Assembly (NCBI GenBank): GCA_964526695.1
Contig: CAZGJA010000132.1
Location: 6,589 to 70,588, forward strand
Origin: JABWBH01 sp964526695
GTDB taxonomy: Bacteria; Planctomycetota; Phycisphaerae; UBA1845
Direction: 5' to 3'
Length of the DNA stretch: 64,000 nt
Below are positions 46,985-56,122 of the stretch, piece after piece. The translations under genes were made by a program, and so were the position numbers. Under the pieces are notes generated by a model that had not been told where the DNA came from, made no database searches, and was given only the letters and a program-made list of their open reading frames with translations. Position 1 is the first letter of the stretch. Each line of letters begins with the position of its first letter.

Positions 46985-47145
46985 CCTGGCTGGCTGTTAG
47001 CTACTAGCTATGAGCTGCTAGCCAGAAGCGATGCGGGCCATCAGTCCGCGGTTTAGTTTGCAAGCGTGGATTAGACGTCCGCGCACCACGCCGCGTCTGG
47101 CTAACAGCGAGAAGCCAACAGCTAGCAGCTTTGAGTTCGGCTGCC
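46985..47145. repeat. AGCTAGCAGCT-type intergenic tract
   Basis: Related units (GGCTGTTAGCTACTAGCTATGAGCTGCTAGCC; CTGGCTAACAGCGAGAAGCCAACAGCTAGCAGC) face each other across 195 bp between groES and the second groEL. The two ends are roughly inverted, so a large hairpin is possible. It looks like another intergenic repeat style. Confidence 0.5.
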
Positions 47146-47167
47146 GGCATTTGAAGGATATGGATCT

Positions 47168-48778
47168 ATGTCAAAACAAATGATGTTCTCCCAGGACGCC
47201 CGGCAGCAGGTGCTGGAGGGCGTGTCCAAGCTTGCGGCGGTGGTGAAGATCACGATGGGTCCGACGGGGCGCAACGTGCTCCTGCAGAAGTCCTACGGCG
47301 CGCCGCGCGTCACCAAGGACGGTGTCACCGTCGCCAAGGAAGTCGAGCTGCCCGACAACTTCCAGAACATGGGCGCGAAGATGATCAACCAGGTCGCCTC
47401 CAAGACCAGCGACGTGGTCGGCGACGGCACCACCACGGCCACGGTCTTCGCCGAGGCGATCTACCGCGAAGGGCTCAAGCACGTCACGGCCGGCGCGAAT
47501 CCGATGGCGTTGAAGCGCGGCATCGACATGGCGGTGAAAGCCGCGATCGAGTCCATCGCCAAGCTCTCCGTCAAGGTGAAGGGCAACGAGGACCTCGCGA
47601 AGGTGGCGACGATCTCCGCCAACGGCAACGAGAAGGTCGGCAAGCTGCTCGCTGACGCGCTGGCCAAGGTCGGCAGCGAAGGCGTCGTCGAGATCGAGGA
47701 GGGCAAGAGCCTCGAAGACGAGCTGGACGTGGTCGAGGGCATGCAGTTCGACAAGGGCTACATTTCGCCCTACTTCATGACCGATCCCGGCACGCTCGAA
47801 TGCGTGCTCGAAGACCCGCACATCCTCATCTACGAAAAGAAGATCAGCAGCCTGCGCGAGTTCGTAAAGCTGCTGGAGGGCGTGGTCACGTCGAGCCGGC
47901 CTCTGCTGCTCATCGCGGAGGACGTGGACGGCGAGGCGCTGGCGACGCTGGTGGTCAACAAGCTGCGCGGGATTCTCAAGTGCTGCGCGGTGAAAGCGCC
48001 GGGCTTCGGCGATCGGCGCAAGGCGCTGCTGGGCGACATCGCCTGCGTCACCGGCGGACAACTCATCAGCGAAGACCTCGGCATCAAGCTCGAGAACATC
48101 ACGACGGCGCAGATGGGCACCGCGAAGCGCGTGGTCATCACCAAGGACGATACGACGATCATCCAGGGCGCCGGCAAGAAGAACGACATCAAGGCGAAGG
48201 CGGACCAGATCCGCACGCAGATCGACCAGACGACCAGCGATTACGATCGCGAGAAGCTCCAGGAGCGCCTGGCGAAGCTGACCGGCGGCGTGGCCGTGAT
48301 TCGCGTCGGCGGCTCGACCGAGATCGAAGTCAAGGAGCGCAAGGATCTGGTGGACGACGCGCTGCACGCGACCAAGGCCGCGTCCGAGGAAGGCATCGTG
48401 CCGGGCGGCGGCGTGGTGTTCCTTCGGGCGATCGAGGCGGTGGACGCGGTTCGCGGCAAGGCCCGCGGCGACGAGAAGACCGGCGTGGAGATCGTGGCGC
48501 ACGCGCTGCGCCTGCCAACGCGCACCATCGTCGAGAACTGCGGCGAGGACGGCGACGTGGTGATCGAGCAGATTCTGGAGAAGAGCGGCTCGTACGGCTA
48601 CGACGCGCGCAAGGGCGAGTTCACCGACATGGTCAAGGCGGGCATCGTCGATCCGGCGAAGGTTTCCCGCATCGCGCTGGAGAACGCAGCGAGCGTGGCG
48701 GGGCTGCTGCTGACCACGGAAGTCATGCTGACCGAGCTGAAGGACGACGCCAAGCCAATCGCCCACGCGATCCGGTGA
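47168..48778 (+). CDS. groL: Chaperonin GroEL, copy 2
   Basis: A complete 536-residue GroEL (GPTGRNVLLQK, VTKDGVTVAKEVEL, VVGDGTTTATVF, DKGYISPYFMTD, VPGGGVVFLRA). It has no GGM or His/Met tail and ends LKDDAKPIAHAIR. It differs from copy 1 throughout, so the two are old paralogues. The ATG follows a weak AAGGATATG site. Its position after groES suggests co-transcription with that gene, or a separate promoter in the repeat-rich gap. Confidence 0.96.
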   Translation: MSKQMMFSQDARQQVLEGVSKLAAVVKITMGPTGRNVLLQKSYGAPRVTKDGVTVAKEVELPDNFQNMGAKMINQVASKTSDVVGDGTTTATVFAEAIYREGLKHVTAGANPMALKRGIDMAVKAAIESIAKLSVKVKGNEDLAKVATISANGNEKVGKLLADALAKVGSEGVVEIEEGKSLEDELDVVEGMQFDKGYISPYFMTDPGTLECVLEDPHILIYEKKISSLREFVKLLEGVVTSSRPLLLIAEDVDGEALATLVVNKLRGILKCCAVKAPGFGDRRKALLGDIACVTGGQLISEDLGIKLENITTAQMGTAKRVVITKDDTTIIQGAGKKNDIKAKADQIRTQIDQTTSDYDREKLQERLAKLTGGVAVIRVGGSTEIEVKERKDLVDDALHATKAASEEGIVPGGGVVFLRAIEAVDAVRGKARGDEKTGVEIVAHALRLPTRTIVENCGEDGDVVIEQILEKSGSYGYDARKGEFTDMVKAGIVDPAKVSRIALENAASVAGLLLTTEVMLTELKDDAKPIAHAIR

Positions 48779-48851
48779 AAGCCGCCGCGACGGGATGGAC
48801 GATAAGGACTTTGAGGGGCGGGCGCGAGCGGTCTCGGCCCGCCCTTTGGTT

Positions 48852-49108
48852 TGAATGGCGAATGGCGAATGGCGAAAGGGGCGGCGTTGCGGCTGTTCAT
48901 CCACAGGGCAGCTTGTGGGTCGTCGCTTCCGTAGGGCGAGCTATGCCCGCCTTCCGCTGACGAGGCGGGGCCGGCGGGCATAGCCCGCCCTACGGCGACT
49001 CGGCATTCACCGCCTGACATTCAGTATTCGGCATTCAGCATTCGGAATTCAGCATTCGGCATTGAGTATTCAGCATTCGCCATTCGCCATTCGCCATTCG
49101 CAATTCTA
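48852..49108. repeat. Mixed repeat gap: ATGGCGAATGGCGAA, GGGCGAGCTATGCCCGCC and ATTCAGC tracts
   Basis: Three styles are lined up: a GAATGGCGAATGGCGAATGGCG run, a palindrome pair around CGTAGGGCGAGCTATGCCCGCC with its inverse GGCGGGCATAGCCCGCCCTACG, and a long ATTCGGC/ATTCAGC/ATTCGCC run up to the dnaJ start. The gap is entirely repeat sequence. Confidence 0.75.
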
Positions 49109-49112
49109 AACC

Positions 49113-50255
49113 ATGTCCGCGCAGAAGCGTGATTATTATGAAGTCCTCGGTGTCGCCAAGACCGCGACCGACGAGGAGATTAAAAAGGCGTACCGCCGCT
49201 GCGCGCACAAGTTCCATCCGGACCGCAACCCCGAAGACTCGTCCGCCGAGACGAAATTCAAGGAGGCGGCCGAGGCGTATGACGTGCTCTCCGACGGGCA
49301 GAAGCGCCAGCGATACGATCAGTTCGGCCACGCGGGACTGAACGGCGCGGGGATGCGCGACTACTCGCACATGAACGTCGAGGACATCTTCTCGATGTTC
49401 AACGACTTCTTCGGCGGCTTCAGCGGCGGCCCGCGGCGCTCGCGCGGAGCGGACCTTCAGACGGAGATGACCGTCTCGCTTCTCGAAGCCAGCATGGGCG
49501 CCTCGCGCGAGATGACCTTCGAGCGGCACGAAGTCTGCGACGGCTGCGCGGGCAGTGGGGCGAAACCGGGCGGCCGCAAGCAGGCGTGCTCAACGTGCGG
49601 TGGGTATGGGCAGGTCGAGCAGGTCAGCGGGATGGGCGGGTTCTTCACCAGCCGCGTGGTGACGGCCTGTCCGCACTGCCGCGGGCGCGGGCAGGTGACG
49701 TCGTCGCCGTGCACGTCGTGTCGCGGTTCGGGTCGGGCCGTGCGTCCGAGAACGCTGACGGTGCAGATTCCGGCGGGGATTCACGACGGGCAGGCGATCC
49801 GCGTGCGCGGCGAGGGCGAGCCTTCGGAAGACGGCCAGCGGCGCGGCGATCTGCACTGCTACGTGCACATCGAGTCGCACCCGCTTTTGGAGCGGCATGA
49901 CAATGACCTGGTCTGCCGCGTGCCGGTGTCGTTTACGCAGGCGGCGCTGGGCGCGAAGATCGACGTGCCGACACTCTCGGGCCGGGCGGACGTGACGCTG
50001 CCGCCGGGCACGCAGCACGGGCAGATGTTCCGGCTCAAGGGGCTGGGCATGCCGGATCTTCGCGGCGGGCGAAGGGGCGACGAAATCGTGCAGGTGCTCG
50101 TCGAGATTCCGCGCAGGCTGAGCAAGCCGCAGGAGCAGCTCCTGCGCCAGTTCGCGGACAGCGAGGACCGCTCCGTGCTGCCGGAGTCGAAGGGCTGGCT
50201 GGAGAAGCTGCTGGAGTACTTCTCCGGCTTTGAGAAGGGCAAGGGCGATTCCTGA
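49113..50255 (+). CDS. dnaJ: Chaperone DnaJ
   Basis: The 380-residue protein has the J domain with HPD (FHPDRNPED), a G/F-rich part (residues about 90-115), four CxxCxGxG zinc motifs (CDGCAGSG, CSTCGGYG, CPHCRGRG, CTSCRGSG) and the C-terminal substrate-binding domains. It stimulates DnaK, whose gene is not in the window. The ATG lies directly after the repeat tract with no obvious ribosome-binding site, so expression may be weak or leaderless. Confidence 0.96.
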   Translation: MSAQKRDYYEVLGVAKTATDEEIKKAYRRCAHKFHPDRNPEDSSAETKFKEAAEAYDVLSDGQKRQRYDQFGHAGLNGAGMRDYSHMNVEDIFSMFNDFFGGFSGGPRRSRGADLQTEMTVSLLEASMGASREMTFERHEVCDGCAGSGAKPGGRKQACSTCGGYGQVEQVSGMGGFFTSRVVTACPHCRGRGQVTSSPCTSCRGSGRAVRPRTLTVQIPAGIHDGQAIRVRGEGEPSEDGQRRGDLHCYVHIESHPLLERHDNDLVCRVPVSFTQAALGAKIDVPTLSGRADVTLPPGTQHGQMFRLKGLGMPDLRGGRRGDEIVQVLVEIPRRLSKPQEQLLRQFADSEDRSVLPESKGWLEKLLEYFSGFEKGKGDS

Positions 50256-50277
50256 GAAAACGCCGGAAAGTCGAGTT

Positions 50278-50345
50278 ACAGAGCCGCGACCGTCAGGGAG
50301 CGAACGGTTGAGGAGGTCAGAGCCGCGACCGTAAGGGAGCGAACG
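50278..50345. repeat. Two copies of the GCCGCGACCGT-AGGGAGCGAACGG repeat
   Basis: GAGCCGCGACCGTCAGGGAGCGAACGG and GAGCCGCGACCGTAAGGGAGCGAACGG occur in direct orientation, followed by a CGTCGCGGC inverse. They lie between dnaJ and grpE. Confidence 0.7.
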
Positions 50346-50509
50346 GCGAGGCAAGGTAACGCTTGCGGAGAACAGCGTCCCGAACGTCGCGGCATCAGAA
50401 CCCCTCACGCAAGTGAGGGGCCATGCAGCGAGTGCCGGCGAGACTCGGTCGGCATGACGCATGTTCAAGATATCCGTCAGGATCCGAAAGCGAAGAGGAA
50501 CACTAAGCG

Positions 50510-51094
50510 GTGCAGACGCAAGATCCCAAGGTGGTGGATTCCAGAGCGACGCCGGTTGACGCCGTGGCGGGTGGCGCGGAAGGCACGCGCGAGGCGGGCG
50601 CTGAGGCGGGCGCGGGGCCGGCTTCGTCCGCGGAGCCGTTGCAGTCGCGGATCGAGGAGCTGGAGAACCGGCTGCTCCGCGCCAAGGCGGATTTCGCCAA
50701 CTTGCAGCGAAGCTCCGCCTTCGAGCGCGAGCAGGCCATTCGCTACGCCAACGCCGACCTGATCCGCTCGCTGCTGAACGTGGTGGACGACTTCGAGCGG
50801 TCGCTGACGATCGAGGCGAAGTCTGAGGACGCGGTCAAGCTGCGCGACGGCGTGCGGCTGGTGTATGAGAACATGCTCAAGGCGCTGCGCGAGCGCGGCG
50901 TCGAGGTGATCGACCCGCTGCATCAGCCGTTCGACCCGACGTATCACGAAGCGCTCCTGCGTCAGCCCAGCGCCGATCACCCGGCCGGCACGGTGCTGAC
51001 GGTTCTGGCGCGCGGATACCGCATGGGCGACCGGCTGCTTCGCGCCGCGCGCGTGGTGATCGCCGCGGAGCCGCAGCCGGCGCAGACCCAGTAA
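50510..51094 (+). CDS. grpE: Nucleotide exchange factor GrpE
   Basis: The 194-residue product starts at a GTG and has a low-complexity acidic N-terminus. A long coiled helix follows (SRIEELENRLLRAKADFANLQRSS), then the conserved DLIRSLLNVVDDFERSL and the C-terminal beta domain with PFDPTYHEAL and VLARGYRMGDRLLRAARVVI. It exchanges nucleotide on DnaK. It follows dnaJ in the same direction with repeat sequence between. Confidence 0.95.
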   Translation: MQTQDPKVVDSRATPVDAVAGGAEGTREAGAEAGAGPASSAEPLQSRIEELENRLLRAKADFANLQRSSAFEREQAIRYANADLIRSLLNVVDDFERSLTIEAKSEDAVKLRDGVRLVYENMLKALRERGVEVIDPLHQPFDPTYHEALLRQPSADHPAGTVLTVLARGYRMGDRLLRAARVVIAAEPQPAQTQ

Positions 51095-51155
51095 GCGAAG
51101 ACGGATCGAATGAAGGGGCGGGCCGGACGAGGGCCGTCCCGCGGGAGATTTGATC

Positions 51156-51623
51156 GTGCCGACGTATGATTATGAATGCACGCGCTGTGGCGAGAAGTTT
51201 GAGCTGTTCCAGTCCATCAAGGACAAGGCGAAGAAGACGCTCGCGGTGGGCTGCAAGGACTGCAACGGCAAGGCGCCCGTGGTTCGATGCATCGGCACGG
51301 GCGGCGGATTGATCTTCAAAGGCTCGGGCTTCTACATCACCGACTACCGCAGCGACGGCTACAAGCAGGCCGCCAAGGCGGACGGCGACAGCGGCAAGCC
51401 CGGCGGCGATGCCAAGCCCGATTCGAGCGGCGGCAAGGGGGATGGCGGCAAGAGCGACGGCGGGAGCAAGAGCGACGCCGCGTCCAAATCCGACAGCGGC
51501 GGCAAGTCGGAAAGCGGCGCGAAACCCGACGGCGCGACGAAACCGGGCAGTGGCAAGAGCGGCGGTTCATCTGAAGGGAACCCGGCGCCCAGGAAATCGG
51601 CACGCAAGTCTGCCAGACGGTAG
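51156..51623 (+). CDS. FmdB-type zinc-ribbon protein with low-complexity tail
   Basis: The first 60 residues (PTYDYECTRCGEKFELFQSI, then CKDCNGKAPVVR) form the FmdB zinc ribbon, a small regulatory-type metal-binding domain. GFYITDYRSDGYK follows, as usual for the family. The rest is a long run of Ser/Gly/Lys/Asp repeats. The GTG at 51156 after GGGAG is the likely start. Function unproven. Confidence 0.82.
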   Translation: MPTYDYECTRCGEKFELFQSIKDKAKKTLAVGCKDCNGKAPVVRCIGTGGGLIFKGSGFYITDYRSDGYKQAAKADGDSGKPGGDAKPDSSGGKGDGGKSDGGSKSDAASKSDSGGKSESGAKPDGATKPGSGKSGGSSEGNPAPRKSARKSARR

Positions 51624-51651
51624 CGCGGCGACTCATGGGAATTGCGTCTTG

Positions 51652-51855
51652 TCAGAGCCGCGACCGTAAGGGAGCGAACCTCAGGAACCCGGAGCCGCAA
51701 CCGTCAGGAAGCGAACTCCAAGCAAACAGAGCCGCGACCGTAAGGGAGCGAACTGCAAGAACCCGGAGCCGCAACCGTCAAGAAGCGAACTCCAAGAAAA
51801 CAGAGCCGCGACCGCGCTCGGAACAACTCGCTTCCTCACGGGCGCGGCTCTGACT
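51652..51855. repeat. Five-copy array of the GCCGCGACCGTAAGGGAGCG repeat
   Basis: About five direct, alternating copies (CCGCGACCGTAAGGGAGCGAAC and CCGCAACCGTCAGGAAGCGAAC) spaced about 33 bp apart, ended by an inverted copy (CGCTTCCTCACGGGCGCGGC). This is the longest array of the family here, and almost the whole gap between the FmdB and YacG genes. Confidence 0.8.
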
Positions 51856-51937
51856 TGCACACGATGCGGTATGGGTGAGGCACGACAGGAGTGCGGCGGC
51901 AACTTCACGAACGCAGGCGCGCGAGGCAACGCTGAAC

Positions 51938-52150
51938 ATGGTCGCATTTCAATGCCCAACCTGTCGGCAGATGTTCCACGTCGAGCGACGAGAGGACGCG
52001 CCGTGGAGGCCCTTCTGCTCGCAGCGATGCAAGCAGGTTGACCTGGGTCGCTGGCTCGACGGGTCGTATCGCATCAGCGAGCCGCTCACCCCGCAGCCGC
52101 CGACGGTCGGCGCGGATGACGAAGCGGAGGGGACTGACGCGGGCGCATGA
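51938..52150 (+). CDS. yacG: YacG-like zinc protein (DNA gyrase inhibitor family)
   Basis: The 70-residue product has the four YacG zinc cysteines (CPTCRQMFH, FCSQRCKQVDLGRWLDGSYRI) and the typical acidic, disordered C-terminus. In E. coli the protein binds and inhibits DNA gyrase. The ATG at 51938 is chosen because the upstream frame to 51875 is non-family sequence. The amidohydrolase gene follows in the same direction. Confidence 0.88.
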   Translation: MVAFQCPTCRQMFHVERREDAPWRPFCSQRCKQVDLGRWLDGSYRISEPLTPQPPTVGADDEAEGTDAGA

Positions 52151-52203
52151 AGGCGGGGTGCCGATGCCCGCGCCGCCGGCGGCTGCGAGGATGGTCACAA
52201 GCA

Positions 52204-53177
52204 TGACGCGCGGGCCTGCCAATCGACTGGGACTCGACTATCACGCCGCGCCTGCTCGCAAGGTCGCGTGCCCGATCGTCGATGCCCATTGTCACATTCA
52301 CGTCTGCGCGCAGACCGACGCCTTCTTTGACGCGGCGCAGCGCTACGGCATCACGGCCCACCTGACCATGACTCCGCTGAGCGACGTATCCGCGCTGCGC
52401 GAGCGGCGCGGCGAGCGCGTGGGATTCATCGCCATTCCGAACTGGAAGAGCATGGCCGACTCGCGCGAGTTCATTGGCCAGTGGATGGCCGATCTCGATG
52501 CGTTTCGGCGACTGGACGCCCGCGTGTGCAAGTTCTGGATGGCGCCGCGCATCCGCAAAGACCTCGGCTGGACGCTGGAGCACGCCGCGGTGCGGCCGGT
52601 GATCGACCACGCGAAGGGTTTGGGCTACCGCTTCATGGTCCACGTGGGCGACCCGAGCGTGTGGTGGGGCGACGGCAAGCCGTACGCGGACACGGGCGTA
52701 TTCGGGACCAAGCTCGATCAGTATCCGGCGCTGGAGTGGTTTCTCGATCATGTCGCGCCGGCCACGGTGATCGCCGCGCACATGGGGGGATTCGTGGAAG
52801 ACCCGGCGTTCCTGGACGGCTTGCTGGCGCGGCACGACAACCTTGTGCTCGACAGCAGCGCGACGAAGTGGATCGTGCGCGAGGTGGCCCGCAGACCCGA
52901 TGAGGTGCGCGAGCTGATGCTTCGGCGAAGCGACCGGATTCTCTTCGGCAGCGACCTCGTGGTGCGCGATTCGTTCGAGGGCTTCGACCACTACGCCAGC
53001 CGCTACTGGGCGCACCAGATGATGTGGGAAACCCCCGGCCGCGGCGAGTCGCCCATCGACGACCCGGACGCGGACGACCCGCCGAAGCTCGCCGGAGTCG
53101 ATCTGCCCGCCGGCGTTCTGGAGGCGATGTACGTCGGCAACGCGCGGCGGCTGGGGCTGGTTCCGGGGGCGAGCTGA
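52204..53177 (+). CDS. Amidohydrolase-superfamily metal-dependent hydrolase
   Basis: A 323-residue TIM-barrel hydrolase of the amidohydrolase-2 type. Metal-binding residues are visible: the DAHCHIH motif, HVGDP, AAHMGGF and the aspartate in LFGSDLVVRD. Such proteins hydrolyse or decarboxylate small substrates; the substrate here is unknown. The start is ambiguous between 52192 and 52204; GAGG spacing favours 52204. It lies after yacG, perhaps co-transcribed. Confidence 0.85.
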
Positions 53178-53533
53178 TCTCGGAGACCGCGCGGCTTCAG
53201 GCGGCAGTTGCCCCTCAGAAACAGTCCGGCAGTACCCCGCCCGCTCCGGTCCAAGCCCCCTCAGGCCAGTGAATCGGCCTCCGCGGGTCAAGGCAGCGTG
53301 TTCTCATCTTTGGGATGGTCCGTGCCAGGTCGGTCGGCTGCGACCCTGATTCCCCGTGACCCGGCCCGGCGGACCCGATCGGGCGTGGTTTTTTTCACTT
53401 ACGGGCGAACCTTTTCCTTGGCCATTCGTCGTGAATCAAAGGGGGCGACCGCCGTCCGCCGCATCGGCGTCGGGGAGTCGCGCCCCCATCGGCGATCGGA
53501 TTCATACATTCTCATTCGAAAGGGAGGTGCGGG
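53178..53533. other. Intergenic region before the second HAF gene
   Basis: Nothing coding or repetitive is recognised in 356 bp. It ends with a strong AGGGAGG ribosome-binding site (53521-53527), six bases before the GTG start. Confidence 0.4.
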
Positions 53534-56008
53534 GTGGCTCAATCAGGATCCATGGGGATTCGGCTCCGGCGCGCGCGGTGCGCCCAGGCGGCCATGATGG
53601 CGGTCATGGTTGCGTGTGTTGCAAGGGCCGAGCAGCGGTACACAGTGAAGGCTCTGGAGGCAGGCCCGGCGTCGTTCAGTTATACGACGGCGTTGAATGA
53701 TCTGGGGCACGCGGCCGGTTTCAGTTACGCCGGTTCCGAAGACACGAGTTTCTTCTGGAGCGAGGAATCGGGTCGAATCGATCTCGCGCCCGACTGGAAC
53801 GGCAAAAGCCTTGCACGAGCGATCAACAACACCGATGTGATTGTCGGGCAGCTCACGGGGCCTTGGCCGGACTATACTAAGTTCGCATTCATGTGGAGGG
53901 ATGGGCGATGGACGAAGGTCGCCGATCTGGTCGCGCCGGGTTCAGGGTGGACCTTCACGGATGCGTTGGACGTTAACGATGCCGGGCAGATCGTGGGCCA
54001 GGGCAACCGGGGCGGGTTCCTGCTTATTCCCGGCGAACCCTATTACGAGATTGTGCGCCTCCGGGATCGACTCGGGTACGAGGTCACCCCGTATGCCATC
54101 AACAATAGCGGGGCGATTGCCGGCACAGCTTCCGTGAACTACAGGAAGGTCGCCTTTCTCTGGAGCGACAACACTTTTCATCGGATCGGAACGCTTGGAG
54201 GCGATGAAGGCCACGCCCTCGATGTCAGCGAATCGCTTCAGGTGGTCGGATACGCACAGACTGCCGCCGATGAGACGTATGGTCACGCATTCCTGTGGGA
54301 TTCGGGCGTGATGCAGGATCTGGGAACGTTCGGCGGCGAGAACAGTTACGCGTATCGCATCAACGACAACGGACTGATTCTCGGCGGCGCCGAGAGCCTG
54401 CTGGCCTGGGGTGGCGACGCCTGCATCTGGAGGGAGGGTCGCATTCGCCGTTTGAAAGAGCTTGTGCCCTGCGGGATGAGCACGCGGCTGGCGTTCGAGC
54501 TGTCCGGCTTGAACAACCTGGACCAGATGACGATGGGCGCCGATCAAGAGTACGGCACACAACCCTGGCTGCTGTCGCCGCTGAGCGGCGCCATTCGCAC
54601 CCTCGACGTTTCCGTTTTTCGCGGCAGCACCATCGAGGTCGACCTGGAAACCAGCCTGCCCGAGGAATCGGAGGTCGGCATCCAATTCGATGACGAATGC
54701 ATCCGGGTTACGATTGATGCGCGCGGGCGCGCGCGGACTCGTCGGCTCAACCAGAGCGGAGCGCACACGGTGTGCCTCGAAGGCATGGACGATTCGTGCG
54801 TTCAAGTCGAGTGCGATCCCCGCCCGGCAGGCTTTGTAATCTGCGAACCGCCCCAGCTTCCAGAGGGCGATTCGGCGCGGGTGAGTGCGATCAACGATCG
54901 CGGCGAAGTGGTCGGCCAGTCGGACAATTGGTATGGGCGGTATCACGAGCATGCCGCCTTGTGGCGATCGGGAGAGGTGATAGACCTGGGGACCATGGGC
55001 GGTGCATGGAGCGATGCCCGGGACATCAATGAACTCGGCTGGGTCGTGGGTGTGGCCGAGAACAGCAGCGGAGCCAACCGCGCGTGCCTTTGGCGCGACG
55101 GCCAGATTATCGATGTCGGCACGCCGGAACGAGAATGGGGTGACGCAGAGGCCGTCAACGCTCGCGGACAGATTGTCGGCTCCGTGGATGATGGCGACAG
55201 GTCGCGGGCCTTCCTCTGGGAGAATGGCGTGCTCAATCCGCTTCCATGTCCCGATGAAACGCGCGGCTGCGATGCGGTTGACATCAATGACGAAGGTGAA
55301 GTCGTCGGCACTTGGTCTGATGCCAACTATGAACGTCAGGGTTATCGGTGGTCCTCTTCAGAGGGGATCGTACTGCTGGAAACGCTGGGGCACGGCGCGT
55401 GGGTGCATGCCCTCAAGCGAGACGGCGACGCGGTTGGCAGCGTCTGGGACTACTCTCTGAGCGGGAATCACCCGGCCCTATGGGATCGCGCCGGCAGATT
55501 GACGTCGCTCCCGTTGCTCTACCGGCGCAGCGGCACGGCGCGCGGCGTCAACGAATCCGGGGACATCGTCGGAAGTGAGGAAGTCTCCGAGGGGAATTGG
55601 CACGCAATGCTCTGGCGCGACGACGCGCCGAAAGACCTCAACGATCTGATCTATCCCGGATGCGCCTGGGATGTCCTCACCTCTGCCGGCGACATCAACA
55701 ACGCAGGGCAGATCATCGGCTACGGTTATCGCGATGGCGAGGGCGCTCCGTTTGTGATGACGCCCGCCTACCCCGGCAACATCAAGCGCCTCTCCGTCCG
55801 GTGCAAAGGCGAAGATCTCGTCGTCGGCGTGAAGTCCTGGCTGCCCGCGCGCACCACGCTCACCGCCGCCTCGGACACCGGACCCACGGACTGCATGACC
55901 ACGGACGCGTCGGGGCGCGGCAAGGTGCGGCTCTACGGCGCGGCCGGGGCTTCGAGCGTGTGTCTGTTGGAGTACGCGGACATGTGCGAGGCCGTGCAAT
56001 GCAACTAG
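53534..56008 (+). CDS. Secreted HAF-repeat protein with two Cys modules (paralogue 2)
   Basis: The 824-residue protein starts at a GTG supported by AGGGAGG; the ATG at 53552 is an alternative. A signal peptide ends near ARAEQ. Two blocks of HAF repeats (DLGTFGG-x-NSYAYRINDNG type) alternate with two Cys modules (about residues 355-435, and 750-824 with LPARTTLTAASD, DCMTTD and VCLLEY). Order and lengths match paralogue 1. The final module shares 75 identical bases with paralogue 3. The protein should be exported; its ligand is unknown. Confidence 0.85.
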   Translation: MAQSGSMGIRLRRARCAQAAMMAVMVACVARAEQRYTVKALEAGPASFSYTTALNDLGHAAGFSYAGSEDTSFFWSEESGRIDLAPDWNGKSLARAINNTDVIVGQLTGPWPDYTKFAFMWRDGRWTKVADLVAPGSGWTFTDALDVNDAGQIVGQGNRGGFLLIPGEPYYEIVRLRDRLGYEVTPYAINNSGAIAGTASVNYRKVAFLWSDNTFHRIGTLGGDEGHALDVSESLQVVGYAQTAADETYGHAFLWDSGVMQDLGTFGGENSYAYRINDNGLILGGAESLLAWGGDACIWREGRIRRLKELVPCGMSTRLAFELSGLNNLDQMTMGADQEYGTQPWLLSPLSGAIRTLDVSVFRGSTIEVDLETSLPEESEVGIQFDDECIRVTIDARGRARTRRLNQSGAHTVCLEGMDDSCVQVECDPRPAGFVICEPPQLPEGDSARVSAINDRGEVVGQSDNWYGRYHEHAALWRSGEVIDLGTMGGAWSDARDINELGWVVGVAENSSGANRACLWRDGQIIDVGTPEREWGDAEAVNARGQIVGSVDDGDRSRAFLWENGVLNPLPCPDETRGCDAVDINDEGEVVGTWSDANYERQGYRWSSSEGIVLLETLGHGAWVHALKRDGDAVGSVWDYSLSGNHPALWDRAGRLTSLPLLYRRSGTARGVNESGDIVGSEEVSEGNWHAMLWRDDAPKDLNDLIYPGCAWDVLTSAGDINNAGQIIGYGYRDGEGAPFVMTPAYPGNIKRLSVRCKGEDLVVGVKSWLPARTTLTAASDTGPTDCMTTDASGRGKVRLYGAAGASSVCLLEYADMCEAVQCN

Positions 56009-56122
56009 GGCAGATCTCCCACGGCGGTGCGAGCAGCGGGCTTGCGTCCGCATTGAGCGGCGAGCGTGTGAACCTCGCCGAAATCATCGTCTTGCACGAC
56101 ACTAAAACCAGGGAGGACTCTC